A stretch of 64,000 nt of DNA from Mytilisepta virgata (GCA_028015205.1 CM051516.1:62624230-62688229); one strand, 5' to 3'; positions 13,501-23,302 are shown, counted from the stretch's first letter. Numbers and translations: made by a program. Notes: generated from the sequence alone by a model not told the origin.

Positions 13501-14219
13501 AATAAAGGAACAGGAAAGTATATGGGATTAAAAACCGAACATAGAGAACAATAGAAAGAGAGAAGACTACAAATGTACAAATATCTCAGGAAAACCAAAA
13601 TGCAAATTTTCATAACAAGATAAAAGAAAGGTAAAACGGAGACATATTGGTATTAAACATAGTTTGTAACGGGTGAAAAACTTACGGTATTATTTTCTTC
13701 AAGGAGCGATGGTTAAAATACATGGAATTATGTAACAATAAGAAAGTGAAACAAAGATTGTTACGTCATAGTATACTGTGTTTACTACTGTTTTTTTCCT
13801 GTTAAATAAGACAACTCGAAACCAATAGAATTAACAATATAAACTTCCATAAAATTTCCAAATGCGGTTAGGTGTCAACAACGGTAAAATGTGAAATCTA
13901 ACGAAGACAATTATCTAGTATTACATTTTGTGATATAGAAAATTGTATGGATCAAATCAAGCATTCATTCGTCAAAAGCGTTACAAAAACGTTATTGTCA
14001 TTTAAATAATATCGATATAGAAAAAAAACCCTCTAGATAAATGACTATATCTATTTACTGCATGCTTACGACAGAACCCGCAGAATTGTTTACAAATACT
14101 GGACATGCATTGGTCCCTACACATATCTGGGTTTGTTGAGCTCATTACTTGACAAAGTTGTGTGTCTATGTCCTCGCAGTCGTTTGAACAGTTTGTCTGT
14201 GTTACAGTAAACATAAACA
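4261..14219 (-). CDS. Modular ShKT-Ly6-ShKT-Ly6-lectin gene (overall span)
   Basis: Nine exons were placed by hand on the minus strand: ShKT 14070-14219; Ly6 13205-13284, 12869-12940 and about 11155-11313; ShKT 9649-9783; Ly6 8995-9071, 7905-7979 and about 7163-7452; lectin 4953-5046 and 4261-4505. Each ShKT exon opens with two bases of a split codon and ends with one base, and the next Ly6 exon opens with two bases, so frames join cleanly. The protein is probably secreted or on the cell surface. A signal-peptide exon and the first lectin exon were not found, so the model is incomplete. It could be two neighbouring genes, because the first Ly6 unit has a possible stop at 11155-11157. The link from 7163 to 5046 is unproven. 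Confidence 0.5.
4953..5046 (-). CDS. C-type lectin domain, middle exon
   Basis: The exon is bounded by acceptor TTTGTAG and donor GTATGT, 94 bp, phase 0 in and phase 1 out. It reads YCENQCLHLAEFDREADM and onward, matching the helix-2 region of lectin domains (C-x-HLA-x-F-x3-E-A-x-M). The upstream exon that should carry the opening W and CY-x-F motifs was not found between here and 7147. It may be lost, very divergent, or hidden in the repeat-rich interval. Confidence 0.65.
5120..5473. mobile_element. MITE with ~97-bp inverted repeats and 9-bp target duplication
   Basis: The two arms begin CAATCTAATTAAAAA and end with its complement. They match over about 97 bp with few differences and contain the phrases CTCATCGCTCCCGTTTTCT and TTTGAGGTCACATGTGAGTG. 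The perfect 9-bp direct repeat CATTCGATA flanks them at 5111-5119 and 5474-5482. No transposase is encoded. Long arms with a 9-bp duplication fit a Mutator-like (MULE) non-autonomous element, an inference from structure alone. Confidence 0.75.
5690..5870 (+). repeat. Dispersed repeat, second copy at 53345-53515
   Basis: The phrases ACACAAG-CGAACAAAACC, GTTTCGAC-AATATG, ACGAGCATG and AAAGGTGTTGACTCTT occur in the same order and orientation at 53345-53515. The family is unknown. The rest of 5483-6635 shows nothing recognisable. Confidence 0.55.
6640..7100 (+). mobile_element. Two consecutive family-A Penelope-like 3' tails
   Basis: A partial tail (6640-6790) is followed by a longer one (about 6845-7100). 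The second contains the CCTCCACCGATTTGTGAC block, ACTTTGTTGAACTTCACGAC, the CTTCCGGAGCACCTGAG block and the TCTAATGGATTGCGT block, all shared with 18806-19345 and 29720-30200. No RT coding remains. Confidence 0.6.
7163..7452 (-). CDS. Third exon of Ly6/uPAR domain plus Thr/Ser/Pro-rich linker
   Basis: After acceptor TTTCTTGTTAAG the frame opens with LCNHF, runs through KIFGKRQ and ends the domain with GGCCKGDMCN, the terminal CC-x2-D-x-CN signature of Ly6/uPAR folds. About 50 residues follow, rich in Thr, Ser, Pro and Met, likely an O-glycosylated stalk. The exon either splices at CAG|GTCAGA (weak donor, phase 1) or runs to a stop at 7147. The splice reading is favoured only because the lectin exons lie downstream. 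Confidence 0.6.
7905..7979 (-). CDS. Second exon of Ly6/uPAR domain (unit 1)
   Basis: The 75-bp exon is phase 0 at both ends, between acceptor TTTTACCAG and donor GTAGAC. It reads ECYITES...YQLGC, the middle of a Ly6 domain with the Y-x-x-GC motif. It has the same position and size class as exon 12869-12940 in the second unit, which reads LCFAAL...YRLGC. It joins 8995-9071 upstream and 7163-7452 downstream in frame. Confidence 0.65.
8821..9027 (-). repeat. 54-bp in-frame tandem repeat that duplicates a splice donor
   Basis: Four head-to-tail copies, nearly identical. On the minus strand each reads CKTTTVCPEGHVSIGVYY (18 codons) and each contains GTCAC|GTAAGT, the donor that ends the Ly6 exon; the last has GTTAC|GTAAGT. 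Equivalent donor-adjacent exon ends fall at 8995, 8941, 8887 and 8833. As 54 is a multiple of three, use of any donor keeps the frame. Confidence 0.9.
8995..9071 (-). CDS. First exon of Ly6/uPAR domain (unit 1)
   Basis: After a TATTAG acceptor the exon reads IRCLKCDTVSSPADC and onward, the opening LxCxxC pattern of Ly6 domains, and ends at CPEGH before GTAAGT. The coordinates assume the first of four donors. If the last is used the exon extends to 8833 and gains three 18-residue repeats. It opens with CA, completing the codon begun by the last G of ShKT exon 9649-9783. Extra copies would add unpaired cysteines, so the short form is probably the functional one. Confidence 0.65.
9649..9783 (-). 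CDS. ShKT domain exon (unit 1)
   Basis: The 135-bp exon lies between acceptor TTGTAG and donor GTAAGT, two bases in and one base out. It encodes CTDVDQTFC...ACLNDC...LCPFTCSGC, a ShKT-type six-cysteine scaffold with an extra pair. Such domains occur in many secreted animal proteins; nothing here shows that this one is a toxin. It splices in frame to the Ly6 exon at 8995-9071 and resembles exon 14070-14219. Confidence 0.7.
9784..11154. other. Intron or intergenic stretch, nothing recognised
   Basis: AT-rich sequence between the two ShKT-Ly6 units. I see no exon with a cysteine pattern and no clear transposon copy here. Confidence 0.4.
11155..11313 (-). CDS. Third exon of Ly6/uPAR domain (unit 2)
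   Basis: After acceptor TTTCCAG the frame reads TCRQYSRT...DAGCCDIDKCNN, the closing CC-x-I-D-x-CN signature of a Ly6 domain, then a basic tail. An in-frame TAA lies at 11155-11157. A weak phase-1 donor (AAAG|GTTATT) just before it would instead continue into ShKT exon 9649-9783. Whether the gene stops here or continues cannot be settled from sequence alone. Confidence 0.55.
   Translation of the reverse strand, partial: TCRQYSRTKRINVDAGCCDIDKCNNKPPALIHVKSLKRFTKDTNKGYSNTTF
11650..12295 (+). mobile_element. Family-B Penelope-like fragment
   Basis: The 3' half of the reverse transcriptase region, with traces of SYEADF, DFPIVNFPFL and AYGVY, carries a large internal deletion and in-frame stops. 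The family-B tail follows. It lies in an intron of the ShKT-Ly6 gene, opposite to the gene's strand. Confidence 0.65.
12869..12940 (-). CDS. Second exon of Ly6/uPAR domain (unit 2)
   Basis: The 72-bp exon is phase 0 at both ends, after a TTTTTTTTTAG acceptor and before GTAAGA. It reads LCFAALTFTD...TYRLGCASNN. Size, phase and the Y-x-LGC motif match exon 7905-7979 of unit 1, supporting duplication of the whole three-exon Ly6 unit. Confidence 0.65.
13205..13284 (-). CDS. First exon of Ly6/uPAR domain (unit 2)
   Basis: The 80-bp exon lies between GTAATTAG and GTAAGT and reads LLCYSCHEVDDVTNC...KCPNPDD, the N-terminal CxxC part of a Ly6 domain. It opens with CA and is completed by the C that ends ShKT exon 14070-14219, giving Pro. 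It is the counterpart of 8995-9071 but without the tandem 54-bp expansion. Confidence 0.7.
14070..14219 (-). CDS. ShKT domain exon (unit 2)
   Basis: The 150-bp exon follows acceptor TTATTTTGCAG and precedes donor GTAAGC, two bases in and one base out. It reads NCSNDCEDIDTQLC...NPDMCRDQC...CKQFCGFC, a ShKT-like domain with eight cysteines. The exon feeding it should end in phase 1, like the LDLa exons further right. However, the TRIM-like gene lies between on the same strand, so direct linkage is doubtful. Confidence 0.7.
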
Positions 14220-14599
14220 CTGCAAAATAACGTTAATGTGTGGAAAATATATCTCGTAATATCTAGTAATTTCTTTGATCAGGAGATGAAGCAACATCAA
14301 TATGAATTGGTAAAAAGTTCAACAAGAAAACATGAAATTCATAGAAATTAGGATGAAGTCAAAACCAAGTCGCTATGGCAAATAATAAAGATCTTTATAC
14401 TTGACCGTGAAGGGTGCTCAATATATGTACTTTGATTTAACCTGAAAGTTCCAGGAAAATGAATTTAAAAGCTTGCAACGGGGTTTAACCTTTTGTCTAG
14501 TAAAATGTTATTTATTTTAAATCTTCTCCTTTTGATATTTGAATATGTTGAATCAGCTATTTGACATTCGGATTATTTTTGCGGCTTTATTAGTGTTGA

Positions 14600-15770
14600 G
14601 AAACGGGCCTCCAAACTTATTTTGAGACTAGCTATTCAAGAAGTGGTATCAGTCAAATGTGGATATTAAAGAACTCCAAAGACCTAAAAGATATTTTACG
14701 ATCTCGGTCCATTTCAGTCTGTAACAGCATAAAACGTTTGATTTCTCTACCCTCTATACCGCCATTCCTCATTCACAACTGAAGGAGAAGTTGAAATTTC
14801 TAATACATCGAGGCTTTCAAAATAAAAATGGCAACAACAGATACACATACCTTGTCATTGGTAGAGATAAATCATACTTTGTTAAAAACCACTCTAAATC
14901 TAACAAAAAATATACAGAGGACAAAATTGTCCTGATGATTGAATTTTTGATCGACAAAATATTTTTTCAATTTAATGGACGTGTTTTTCAACAAACAATT
15001 GGCATTCCTATGGGTAGTAATTGTGCGCCACTACTGGCCGACTTGTTCCTTTACTCATATGAGGCAGACTTCCTTGGCGGACTTCTGAAGGAAAAACAGA
15101 AGTTAGCCCGTACCTTTAATTTCAGCTTCGGCTACATAGATGATGTTTTATCACTCAACAATTCACGTTTTGGGAATTTCTTACATCTCATCTATGCCAA
15201 TGAAAATACAAAACCTTACGACAAACGGGATGACTTTGACTTTCCAATCGTCAAATTTCCATTTTTGATCGGCAATATTCCAGAAGCGCCGGCGTATGTA
15301 GTATATATTTCACAACTCATACGTTATTCCAGAGCTTGTGACATAGACATTGACTTCCTTGACAGAGCCCGGCTCCTGACAGAAAAGTTGATCAGACAGG
15401 GGTACGTTGCTCCTAAGCTGAAGTCATCCTTATTAAAGTGTTATGGGCGCCATCATGACTTGGCTGACACGCATGAAAAAACCGTTTCTCAAATGAAAAT
15501 GGATCTGTTCCATTGATATTATCCCTTCCACATACCGGATTTGAAATGGGCAGAATGGCGGGTGTCCTGCAGGAACCGGAGACTGCTTACTCTTCGGTGC
15601 ACCTGAGTCTACACCCGGTTTTTTGATGGGGTCCATGTTGTTCATTTGTTTTTAGTTTTTAATTGTAGTGCATGTATTGTTTTGGTCTTGTCTTCGTTGT
15701 TCTCGGAGTTTATCAGTTGTTACGAATTTTCTCTGCTTCGAATATCCCTTTGGTATTTCTTGAATTTACT
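14600..15770 (+). mobile_element. Family-B Penelope-like element, best RT copy
   Basis: A 241-codon frame (14791-15516) carries reverse transcriptase landmarks: QQTIGIPMGSNCAPLLADLF, then GYIDDVLSLNN with the catalytic YIDD, and the distal AYVVYISQLIRYSRAC segment like the thumb of Penelope-like RTs. Upstream 14600-14790 is recognisable but out of frame. Relative to 29282-29743 it has an internal deletion after LIYANEN. No GIY-YIG endonuclease is present. The non-coding tail follows. Penelope-like assignment is by motif resemblance only. Confidence 0.65.
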
Positions 15771-18361
15771 ATTCATTTGCGTGATGCACATAAACAGTAC
15801 ATGAACATTAGAATGTTATAAAGCTTATTACTTGTACTTTGTGTATATTTCTTCCATTAGTCTAAAGAGTAAAAAAGATAATAGGACCAGTTGATATTAT
15901 TTCTATGTGGAGATATAGATTAGGAAAAACAGTTTATATCTTTTCACATAGATGGTGCAATATATCTGTGCTGAAATGATCAGTTGTGGTTTTGACAAGG
16001 CTTGATAGACTTGAAGATTTTGATATGATGTTTACATCTTGCTTTTGACTGAAAGTTTGCGATGCAAAAGATCCCATTGGTTTGGGTTTGAAAGATATGA
16101 TCAAGTTACAAATTGACGAAATATGCACATAAATTTGTATCTAAGAATGTTTATGGCACGTTTTTAAAATCTCTCTATTTTAAGAATAAACATTTTGTGA
16201 AACTAGTGTTGGTTTTCATTCTCATTTTAACAATTAAAGTCTAATCAGCTGTGCTCAGGTATTAATACAAATGTTGATGCCAAAAATGTCCACATTTTCT
16301 CAGTTTATATCATCTGTTTTGCTCAACATTTGAAATGTTGAAAGCTGAAACAATAAACAGAGACGTTGAAAACTTTCTAGTTTATACATCCTTTAATGGA
16401 AACAGGTGATACTATTGGGGAATGGGGCGTATACCAGCAGAGGAATCGTCTCAGTTGTCAAACAGAGGAGAAAATTAGGCTTTTTTCACAATTTAATTTG
16501 TCTGTCTAGATCCCAAATTGTCATTTCATTGTCAAGCATTATCAAGGTAAACAACTACATTATAAACACTGTGATCCAGAATACACTACAATCCATTATT
16601 GAAAGTGGGAACAAATCTACCAGGCGATGATGTTATGCTACCAGAAAATTATACAAAGCAATATTCTGAATCTTTTATTCATCTTATATTCGGAAAGATG
16701 CAAGATAAACTAGACTGAGGCAGTCGGAACCGACCGCTATCCCCAGTTTTTCAAAATCTAAATTCTAAAACTTTATTGAGCATCTAGATACGGTATTTGA
16801 AAAATTTTCAAAATTCGACCCCTGTGGGTGCCAATTTTTTGAAAATAAAAATTCTAAAACCTTATTGTGCATCTATATCCCATATGTGACAATACTATAT
16901 AGAAATTAAATGCATGAAATTAAAAATGAATGAGGAGTTTAGGTCACAAGATAATGTGACGGACGGACGGACAGACAGACGGACATGCGGGTGGGGGCGA
17001 TAACAATATCCTGAACTTCTTTGAAGTGTGTGGATAATTACATTTTTTGTTTTCATGTATAGTTTGGTGTATTTCAATTAAACTCTTTCATTTCCATGTT
17101 CTTCTTGACAATCCTTTACAGTAAGAAATAACTTTAATTTCATTCTGTAACAATACAAATCTGATAACATTGATTATACATGTCTGATGACAATTCGATA
17201 AAAAATTATTTCCAGTTAAATTATCATAGCATACTCACAGAAAATTACAATGCAATACCATGTCATGGTTGATGACTTAGTATAATCTATAACAAGATAA
17301 CACTGTTCATTGATTCTATAAATATACACAGTATTTAAACATGACATTAAACTAGGACATTGTTTCTTTGGCAGAAAACAATTTCTATGATACCAATTTT
17401 GATGTACAAGATATCAGGCCTAAAATTTTTTTGGCCTAAGCTTTTAACAAAAGAAAGCAGGAGATAATTGAAATGCCAAAATAACTAAAAAAATTAAAAT
17501 CCATAACCATAGGGTAGAGCTATGCACAAAATATTTTGTGAATTACAAATATCAAATTCACGCTAGTATTTAAACAGTACCAACTATTATCATGCACTTT
17601 ACCTTATTGCATAAATGTGATTAGCTCTTATAAGCGCTGCACAATTAAAATGTTTCTACATATTATAGGATATTTGTTCGATTATAGAATCCCACGATAA
17701 AACCTCTCAATTTTATTTCTGCCTTCGATCCACCGATTTTAAAATTTCATCATATACAGACATCCAAAACACCAAATTTCATACATTGACAAATAAAAAA
17801 GGTGTACAACACCAAAAATAAAGAACCGTATCAGTTACATGCAAAAACCATTGTTCTATCCGCTGATAATGTAGCCCAAAATGCAATATGCATTCAGCTT
17901 GGTACCAATGTAATTAATCTCCTGTTCTGTTAAACTGGAATGAAAAAGTGTTCATTGACGTACTACGCGATAACAATAACCGACATTTGCTCGGTTCTTA
18001 TCTGGCAATACGTATAAGACAACTTATTAAAATATATTATACTTTTAAACTAAACAAAGACGTTAAAAGTAAAGAATTACTGAAACATTTGAGTTTTCTC
18101 ACTTGGCCTTATTTCTCGAGACACTTAAAGACAATGCTGTTCGACAAAAGGTACTTCAATTTCCGATTGTTATTTATCCTTTCTTGAGTGGCATATGATG
18201 TCTAAATTTGCAGCTTATCCAACGCATGAGAACTGATGCAAATAACAGTGCATGAACAATATTGGTCGTTAGGACCAATATCACAACAAAGGTTAGACTT
18301 GTTTCAGCTGTTGTTACTTATCTTATTCTGTGATTCGTATGGAATCCGTTTAAGTAATTTT
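15771..18361. other. No gene recognised; one GACGGACA-type simple repeat
   Basis: At 16690-17000 there are two copies of a phrase containing AAATTCTAAAAC-TTATT, then a (GACG)n/(GACA)n run at 16957-16982 of the type also seen at 32262-32300. The remainder of the interval shows nothing recognisable. Confidence 0.4.
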
Positions 18362-18373
18362 TATTTTATTTTG
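18362..18373 (-). terminator. Candidate poly(A) signal of the TRIM-like gene
   Basis: Minus-strand AAAATAAAATAAAA lies about 230 bp past the stop codon at 18600-18602 and is the first AATAAA seen downstream. Confidence 0.4.
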
Positions 18374-18599
18374 AAATATTGTGCCGTTTCATTTGTCAAA
18401 AAAGTTAAACATAATATATTTCTAGTATCCAAACGTATTTTTACAAATGTATATGATAAATGCATCTAATATGTTAAAAGCAGCAGCAATGTGTTCATAC
18501 TGTTTTAAATTCTACTCTACAAAAAACATCAAAATAAAATTCAGTTCATAATCTCCAAATCATTATATACAGCAGTTTCTAATTTTCAAAATTCTGTCA

Positions 18600-18635
18600 T
18601 CAGACGCCGTCAGCCATTTCCTTTTCTTCAACCTG
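18600..18635 (-). CDS. TRIM-like gene, last exon
   Basis: After acceptor TTACATTTTCAG twelve codons read QVEEKEMADGV and stop. Phase 0 matches the phase-0 donor of exon 19568-19656. It is short, so it is less certain than the other three exons. With it the protein is 333 residues. Confidence 0.55.
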   Translation of the reverse strand, partial: QVEEKEMADGV

Positions 18636-18805
18636 CTGAAAATGTAACGGTATAAACGAATAACACTTTTTAACCACAGTGAATGTGTTTCTTACAATTA
18701 ATTATTTATTAATACAAATTAACTATTTTTGGTCGGCTATTATATATTTATTTATAATGAACATACGGATGTGTTTTGTTTTGGTAATTTGTGACGGCAT
18801 ATATA

Positions 18806-19345
18806 AGTTACTATGACCTCGGACAAAGAGGATTACTTCTATCACAAAATCTGCTTAACCAGGATTTTATCAGGAATAAGTTGAAGTCATCACTTTTAAT
18901 TTTACGGTTGTCATCACAAATTGATTGACCATTACAGTGTTCCAATATCTAAGATGATGTTGGACCTGTTCCCATTGTCGTAACATTTTATGTACCTCTA
19001 CCGATTTGTGACTACCACCGGATTAACTTTACTAGACTTCACTACGGGTCCCGTATACGGAGCAGGAACCATCCAAAAGCATCTGTATTTCACAAGAGTT
19101 CGTATTGTCATTGTTCATTGTTTTTTAGTCTTCATTATTTATTTTTGGATCTTCATTTGTCCTCCCGGCTTTTGTCTAATGGATTGCGTTTTTTTTTTCT
19201 TTTGGTTTTCTCCTTAGGTATATTTGTCTTTCTGGTTTTGTGTGTCTAATGGATTGCATTTTGTTGGTTTTTTCCTTAGGTATATTTGTCTTCCCGGGTT
19301 TTTGTGTTTAATGGATTGCATTTTGTTGGTTTTCTCCTTAGGTAT
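18806..19345 (+). mobile_element. Family-A Penelope-like 3' fragment with triplicated tail
   Basis: The end of the RT region (the QRGLLL-type segment and the following linker) is followed by the family tail. The last part is repeated with a 62-bp period: the phrase TTAGGTATATTTGTCT starts at 19214, 19276 and 19338. It lies between the last two exons of the TRIM-like gene, on the opposite strand. Confidence 0.65.
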
Positions 19346-19567
19346 ATTTATCTTCTTGTATAAATGAGCTAAAGTATTTAAATGAAACAGCTACATGTAC
19401 AATGTATATATATACTAGTACGTAAGTACCCGGACACAGATACATTGCCAGGTTCGATCAACAAACAACAGAACACCAAGAAACAAAATCCTCACAAAAA
19501 CTTTCATGATAAGCCAGACAATTAAATAAACGGTCACCTATTACATAAAAAGATGTCATTAACTTAC

Positions 19568-19656
19568 GGCTGACTTGGAAATTTCTACTTCTGATTTCAA
19601 ACCTTCCCATCCCACAAACTCTGGAAAGTCCACTGTTACAATATCATCGCTAACAC
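19568..19656 (-). CDS. TRIM-like gene, exon 3 (second half of MIB-type domain)
   Basis: The 89-bp exon lies between acceptor ACATATAG and donor GTAAGT and reads VSDDIVTVDFPEF...GWEGLKSEVEI. The VTVDFP-x4-W-x-GL-x-SE-x-E pattern is the second half of the SH3-like repeat known from mind bomb E3 ligases. It joins exon 2 through a split Gly codon. Confidence 0.75.
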
Positions 19657-20132
19657 CTATATGTAAAACCGGACATTTTTAATGTCAGCCTTTTAAATAG
19701 GCGTTTCTATATATTGATGGTTAAATAGATCTTAAAGAAAATAATTAAATGAGGTTATAGAAAAAAAAATATCTCAATAAAATGTCCTTTAATTTTAATC
19801 CTCGCGAATACTGAAAAAAATACATAAAATTTGCAATTTACTACAGATCTGTACATAATAATGGACTGCAAAACTATAGTGTATCCATGTATTTAATTTT
19901 GACCATTTCAATACATTCACTGTGCGTTATTAATATTTTTCCTCAATAGGACATTATTATTTCAACAGAATATCAACGTTGTTTTTGTTCATGTGAACAA
20001 ATGGTATTATTCATATACCACTATTCAAAATTTTAAACTACACAACTTTTAAAATACATATACAAGGAAACATTATGAAACACAAATTTTAAACATCCTT
20101 TTAAAATAAAAAAAATAGTTAAGATACAATAC

Positions 20133-20233
20133 CTATGACAATGCCAAGGCTGTCATGGGTGAGATCTCCCCAACCGTTGATAGGTTCAACTACTGACAGT
20201 TTTATTCGTACATGATCTCCTTTTTGAAGTTCA
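20133..20233 (-). CDS. TRIM-like gene, exon 2 (first half of MIB-type domain)
   Basis: The 101-bp exon lies between acceptor TTCTGTTCTAG and donor GTATTG and reads ELQKGDHVRIKL...INGWGDLTHDSLGIVI. GD-x-VR-x-K-x-S-x2-EP-x3-WG-x2-THDS-x-G-x-V is the opening of a mind-bomb/HERC2-like SH3 fold. Frame and phase join exon 1 (CG plus T gives Arg) and exon 3. Confidence 0.75.
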
Positions 20234-20402
20234 CTAGAACAGAAATAACATTATATTCGACGAGAATATTTTAGGTACAAAGTTTTACAGCACACAATTA
20301 ATTAAAATTTAAATTACAAAATTTCACTGTCATTTTTTTTTCTTTGTGGAAAGGTAAACCAGTTAATACAAATAAGACTGGTGCGTGCTACATTTTACTT
20401 AC

Positions 20403-21178
20403 CGATGACCTATCTCCAGTTTTCCAAATAGTGCATCAAGTTTCTCGTCCTCGTTTGAAGGTTCAATAAAGCGCATTGGTAGAAATTGTTGAAAAGTGTT
20501 GATTTCTCTGAGTTTAAGAAGCTGGACATCTTCTTTCCAGTTAAAATACGACATCAGTAGATCAACATTTTTTGCTGTTTGTAAGGAAGTCTTTAAATGC
20601 AAAATCTGCGTTTCACACATGTCCATTGTCTCTTGAAGGTTTTCAGCTTCTTCTGATTTTCGCGTTGTCTGGTTATTTTCTTCCTCTGTTACTGCTTCTA
20701 AAAGCTTTGCAGCATGCTGGTCAACAAGTGACTTCAACTTTTCAGCCCTGGACGTTATCAATTTTGAAACAATAGCATTATCAACTTTGTACCCATCTTC
20801 AAAGGAATTTACATCATCTATAATTTGCCTGATATTTTCCGATTTAGACTCTAGATCTGCTATCTCATTGCTAATATATTCCTTTTTTGCCAAAGCTGCA
20901 GCCTCGATCTCAGCTACATCATGTTCCTTATGTTTCTCTAACATACAGGTTGGACAGAGCAACAAATGACATGATTCACAAAAGAATACCACTTCTTTTG
21001 AATGAATAACACAATCAGGCTTTTTCTGTAAGATTTTAGAGTATGCCCTATCAACATGATGTTTTTTGAATGCCTTACGCTTAAGATGGGACGTTTTGCA
21101 CTTTGTACATAATGTTTGTTCACATTCTAAACAGTATTCCTCGCCATTTTCCTTGTTGCATTCACTACAGGCAGACAT
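20403..21178 (-). CDS. B-box/coiled-coil TRIM-like protein with MIB-type C-terminus, exon 1
   Basis: The exon holds the start codon and 258 codons plus two bases, ending at CATCG|GTAAGT. Residues 4-42 form a first B-box-like zinc site (C4, C7, C16, C19, C24, C27 and His). Residues 56-86 form a classic B-box 2 (C56, H59, C67, C70, C75, C78, H83, H86). Residues 88-210 are a Glu/Lys-rich coiled coil. There is no RING before the B-boxes: the ATG is only three codons from the first cysteine. The full protein (exons 20403-21178, 20133-20233, 19568-19656, 18600-18635) is 333 residues. B-box and coiled coil suggest self-assembly, and the C-terminal module probably binds a partner. Without a RING, ligase activity cannot be assumed. 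The function is inferred from domains. Confidence 0.85.
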
Positions 21179-21636
21179 ATTTAACCTACTTTCCCATATA
21201 CGGAAGAATATCTAACAAACACGTGTACTTTAATTACACCACATCGAGACATATTTTAAAATTTCATTTGTATAATACCCAATTGTGCGTATCGAGGAAA
21301 ACCCAAAAAGACGTAATGTAAATCCATTTGATTTTGAACATAAGATTAAGGTCATACAAATTAAGAAAAACTAGAACATAATATTATTCAAATCAAAGTA
21401 TAATGTATCGTTTTAAAATATCCACATCACTTCGTTTAAACTTATTCCGTTGCAATCTCCACCGTAATATAGTGTCAAATTTTCCACATTTGGGCACATA
21501 TTCCGGAGTAATACCAATGATTAATTTGCGGTATCTTCTCTCTCTAAATACTTTTGCATGTATTTTCCATAGGGACTTATGTTAACCTAAGTCCTCTGCT
21601 GACGCAATTTTGAATTAGAGATTGGCACCAGAGTAA
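21179..21636. other. Upstream region of the TRIM-like gene
   Basis: This 458-bp gap should hold the promoter and 5' untranslated region. No clear TATA box or upstream non-coding exon could be fixed by eye. Confidence 0.3.
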
Positions 21637-21973
21637 CAGGGGACACGACAAGAAAAAAAAATTATATCTTTATCTCAATATATGATATCGTTATCTCGAT
21701 TTATGATATCGTTATATCGATTTATGATATCGTTATCTCGATTTATCATATCGTTTACGCGATTTATTATTATCGTTATCTCGATTTATGATATCGTTAT
21801 CTCGATTTATTATATCGTTAACGCGATTTATTATTATCGTTATCTCGATTTATGATATTGTTATTTCGATGCAATATTGGTAGTTAAATACGTGTCCTCT
21901 ATCAATCCAAACACATACCCAATTAAGTTGTTTCGGTTTAGGTTTTAAGAACCAAGGCATATCCTCATCAAGT
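21637..21973 (+). repeat. Left arm: ~21-bp minisatellite plus unique arm
   Basis: The arm opens with CAGGGGACACGACAAGAAA. About nine to ten copies of a 21-bp unit (ATCTCGATTTATGATATCGTT type) follow to ~21868, and then a unique ~105-bp arm. The arm recurs inverted at about 23303-23512. The array with its GGGGACACGACAAG edge recurs inverted at 25262-25520. Confidence 0.8.
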
Positions 21974-23302
21974 ACCCCTAGCCTTTTATTCATTAAGAAG
22001 ACATGAAAATGTGTTGCCGCCAATACATATTACTATTAAATTACAATAGAAAGGAATGGGGTCGTCCCTTTCTGTGAAAATGTCTTGCAATTATTTCGTT
22101 TTAAAAGAATGTTTCAATATAAGACGAAAAATAAATCCAAGATTCACATCCCACTGTATTTACAACAACATATAACCCGACTCTTCGGCAATTAACAAGG
22201 GCTTTTGAGAAGCATTTGTATTATATCCAAAATGATGAGCAGAGCAACAGAATCCTCAATAGACCACCCGAGTTTATAAAATATGCAAAATACATTTATC
22301 CATAAGAGCTACATTTTTAAAAAAATTTTCCAATATATCAACTTACACGGCAGCCATTTTGAAAATAGTGGCCATCTTTGATTTTTGAAAATGATCATCT
22401 ATAGCCCGAGCGAAGTATGCCACCTGCAGCTGTGAGAGCATTAGCAAATCTACTCTAATTTTCATTTCTAGCAAGCGGTCACCTTGTTGGTAATCATACT
22501 GTATTCGTTTTTATAGTGTGTTTTATACACCAGAGTGTCATAAAAGAAAAATGGGGAGGTTTGGATACCCATTAAACCGGATTAACCCCACCAACATTCA
22601 GTGTCTGCACCAAGTTAGACTATCCTGACTCTGCTGTGTTCATGTTTGTGTTTTGTACACTTTTATTTTTTGTCAGTTGGATTGCTTTGATTGATTGGTA
22701 TGTTATTGTTGACTTTTCCTGTTATACATTTTTTTATTTCCTTATAAAAATATAAAAGATTATCTCACATAAGATACACTTAAATAAATTATCTATATAA
22801 AAGTAAAATTCTTTTAAACGAAATAATTGCAAGACACTTTCATGACTTTTTTTATGGATAGAGAGCATTCCTCTTATATTGAAAATACAATAGTTATGCC
22901 TCTGCATGGTGGACCCTAGGTCCCCGAGGGTATTCGTCAACCCGGTGGTCAGACTTGTCTGACATGATTATTCATTGATTTGTTATAGAAATTACCAGTA
23001 TTTAGCAAAATTAAAAAAAATAATAGAATTACTAAGGGTTCATTCCTTGTATTGCACATGGTAGATCTCCTTAGCTGAAATTTGGCTTCCTATCGGTATT
23101 TTTGGTTATGAGTATTTCTTGGTTTCAAAATAATTTTTTTGGATTTTGGTCTTCCAAATGTTTCGGTTTTAATGCTGCTGATGAGAGGTAACTCCTTGAA
23201 ATACGTCGTATACAGCATAGTATAAATTTACTATATCTAATATTAGTATCTTTGGATTGTTATTATGTTATTGGTGGAAACACATTTTTCATGATCTTTA
23301 TA
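21974..23302. other. Loop of the inverted-repeat structure, no gene
   Basis: The sequence lies between inverted arms 21868-21973 and 23303-23512. No transposase-like frame is visible. The 45-bp stretch at 22682-22725 also occurs at 3875-3921. Confidence 0.4.

Noticed and set aside
9649..14219. ShKT exons as venom toxins
   Set aside because: ShKT folds are common in non-toxic secreted proteins, and here they are fused to Ly6 domains; nothing in the sequence supports toxicity.
20572..20969. Plus-strand frames opposite the TRIM-like exon
   Set aside because: They are shadows of the minus-strand coding sequence with clear zinc-binding motifs.
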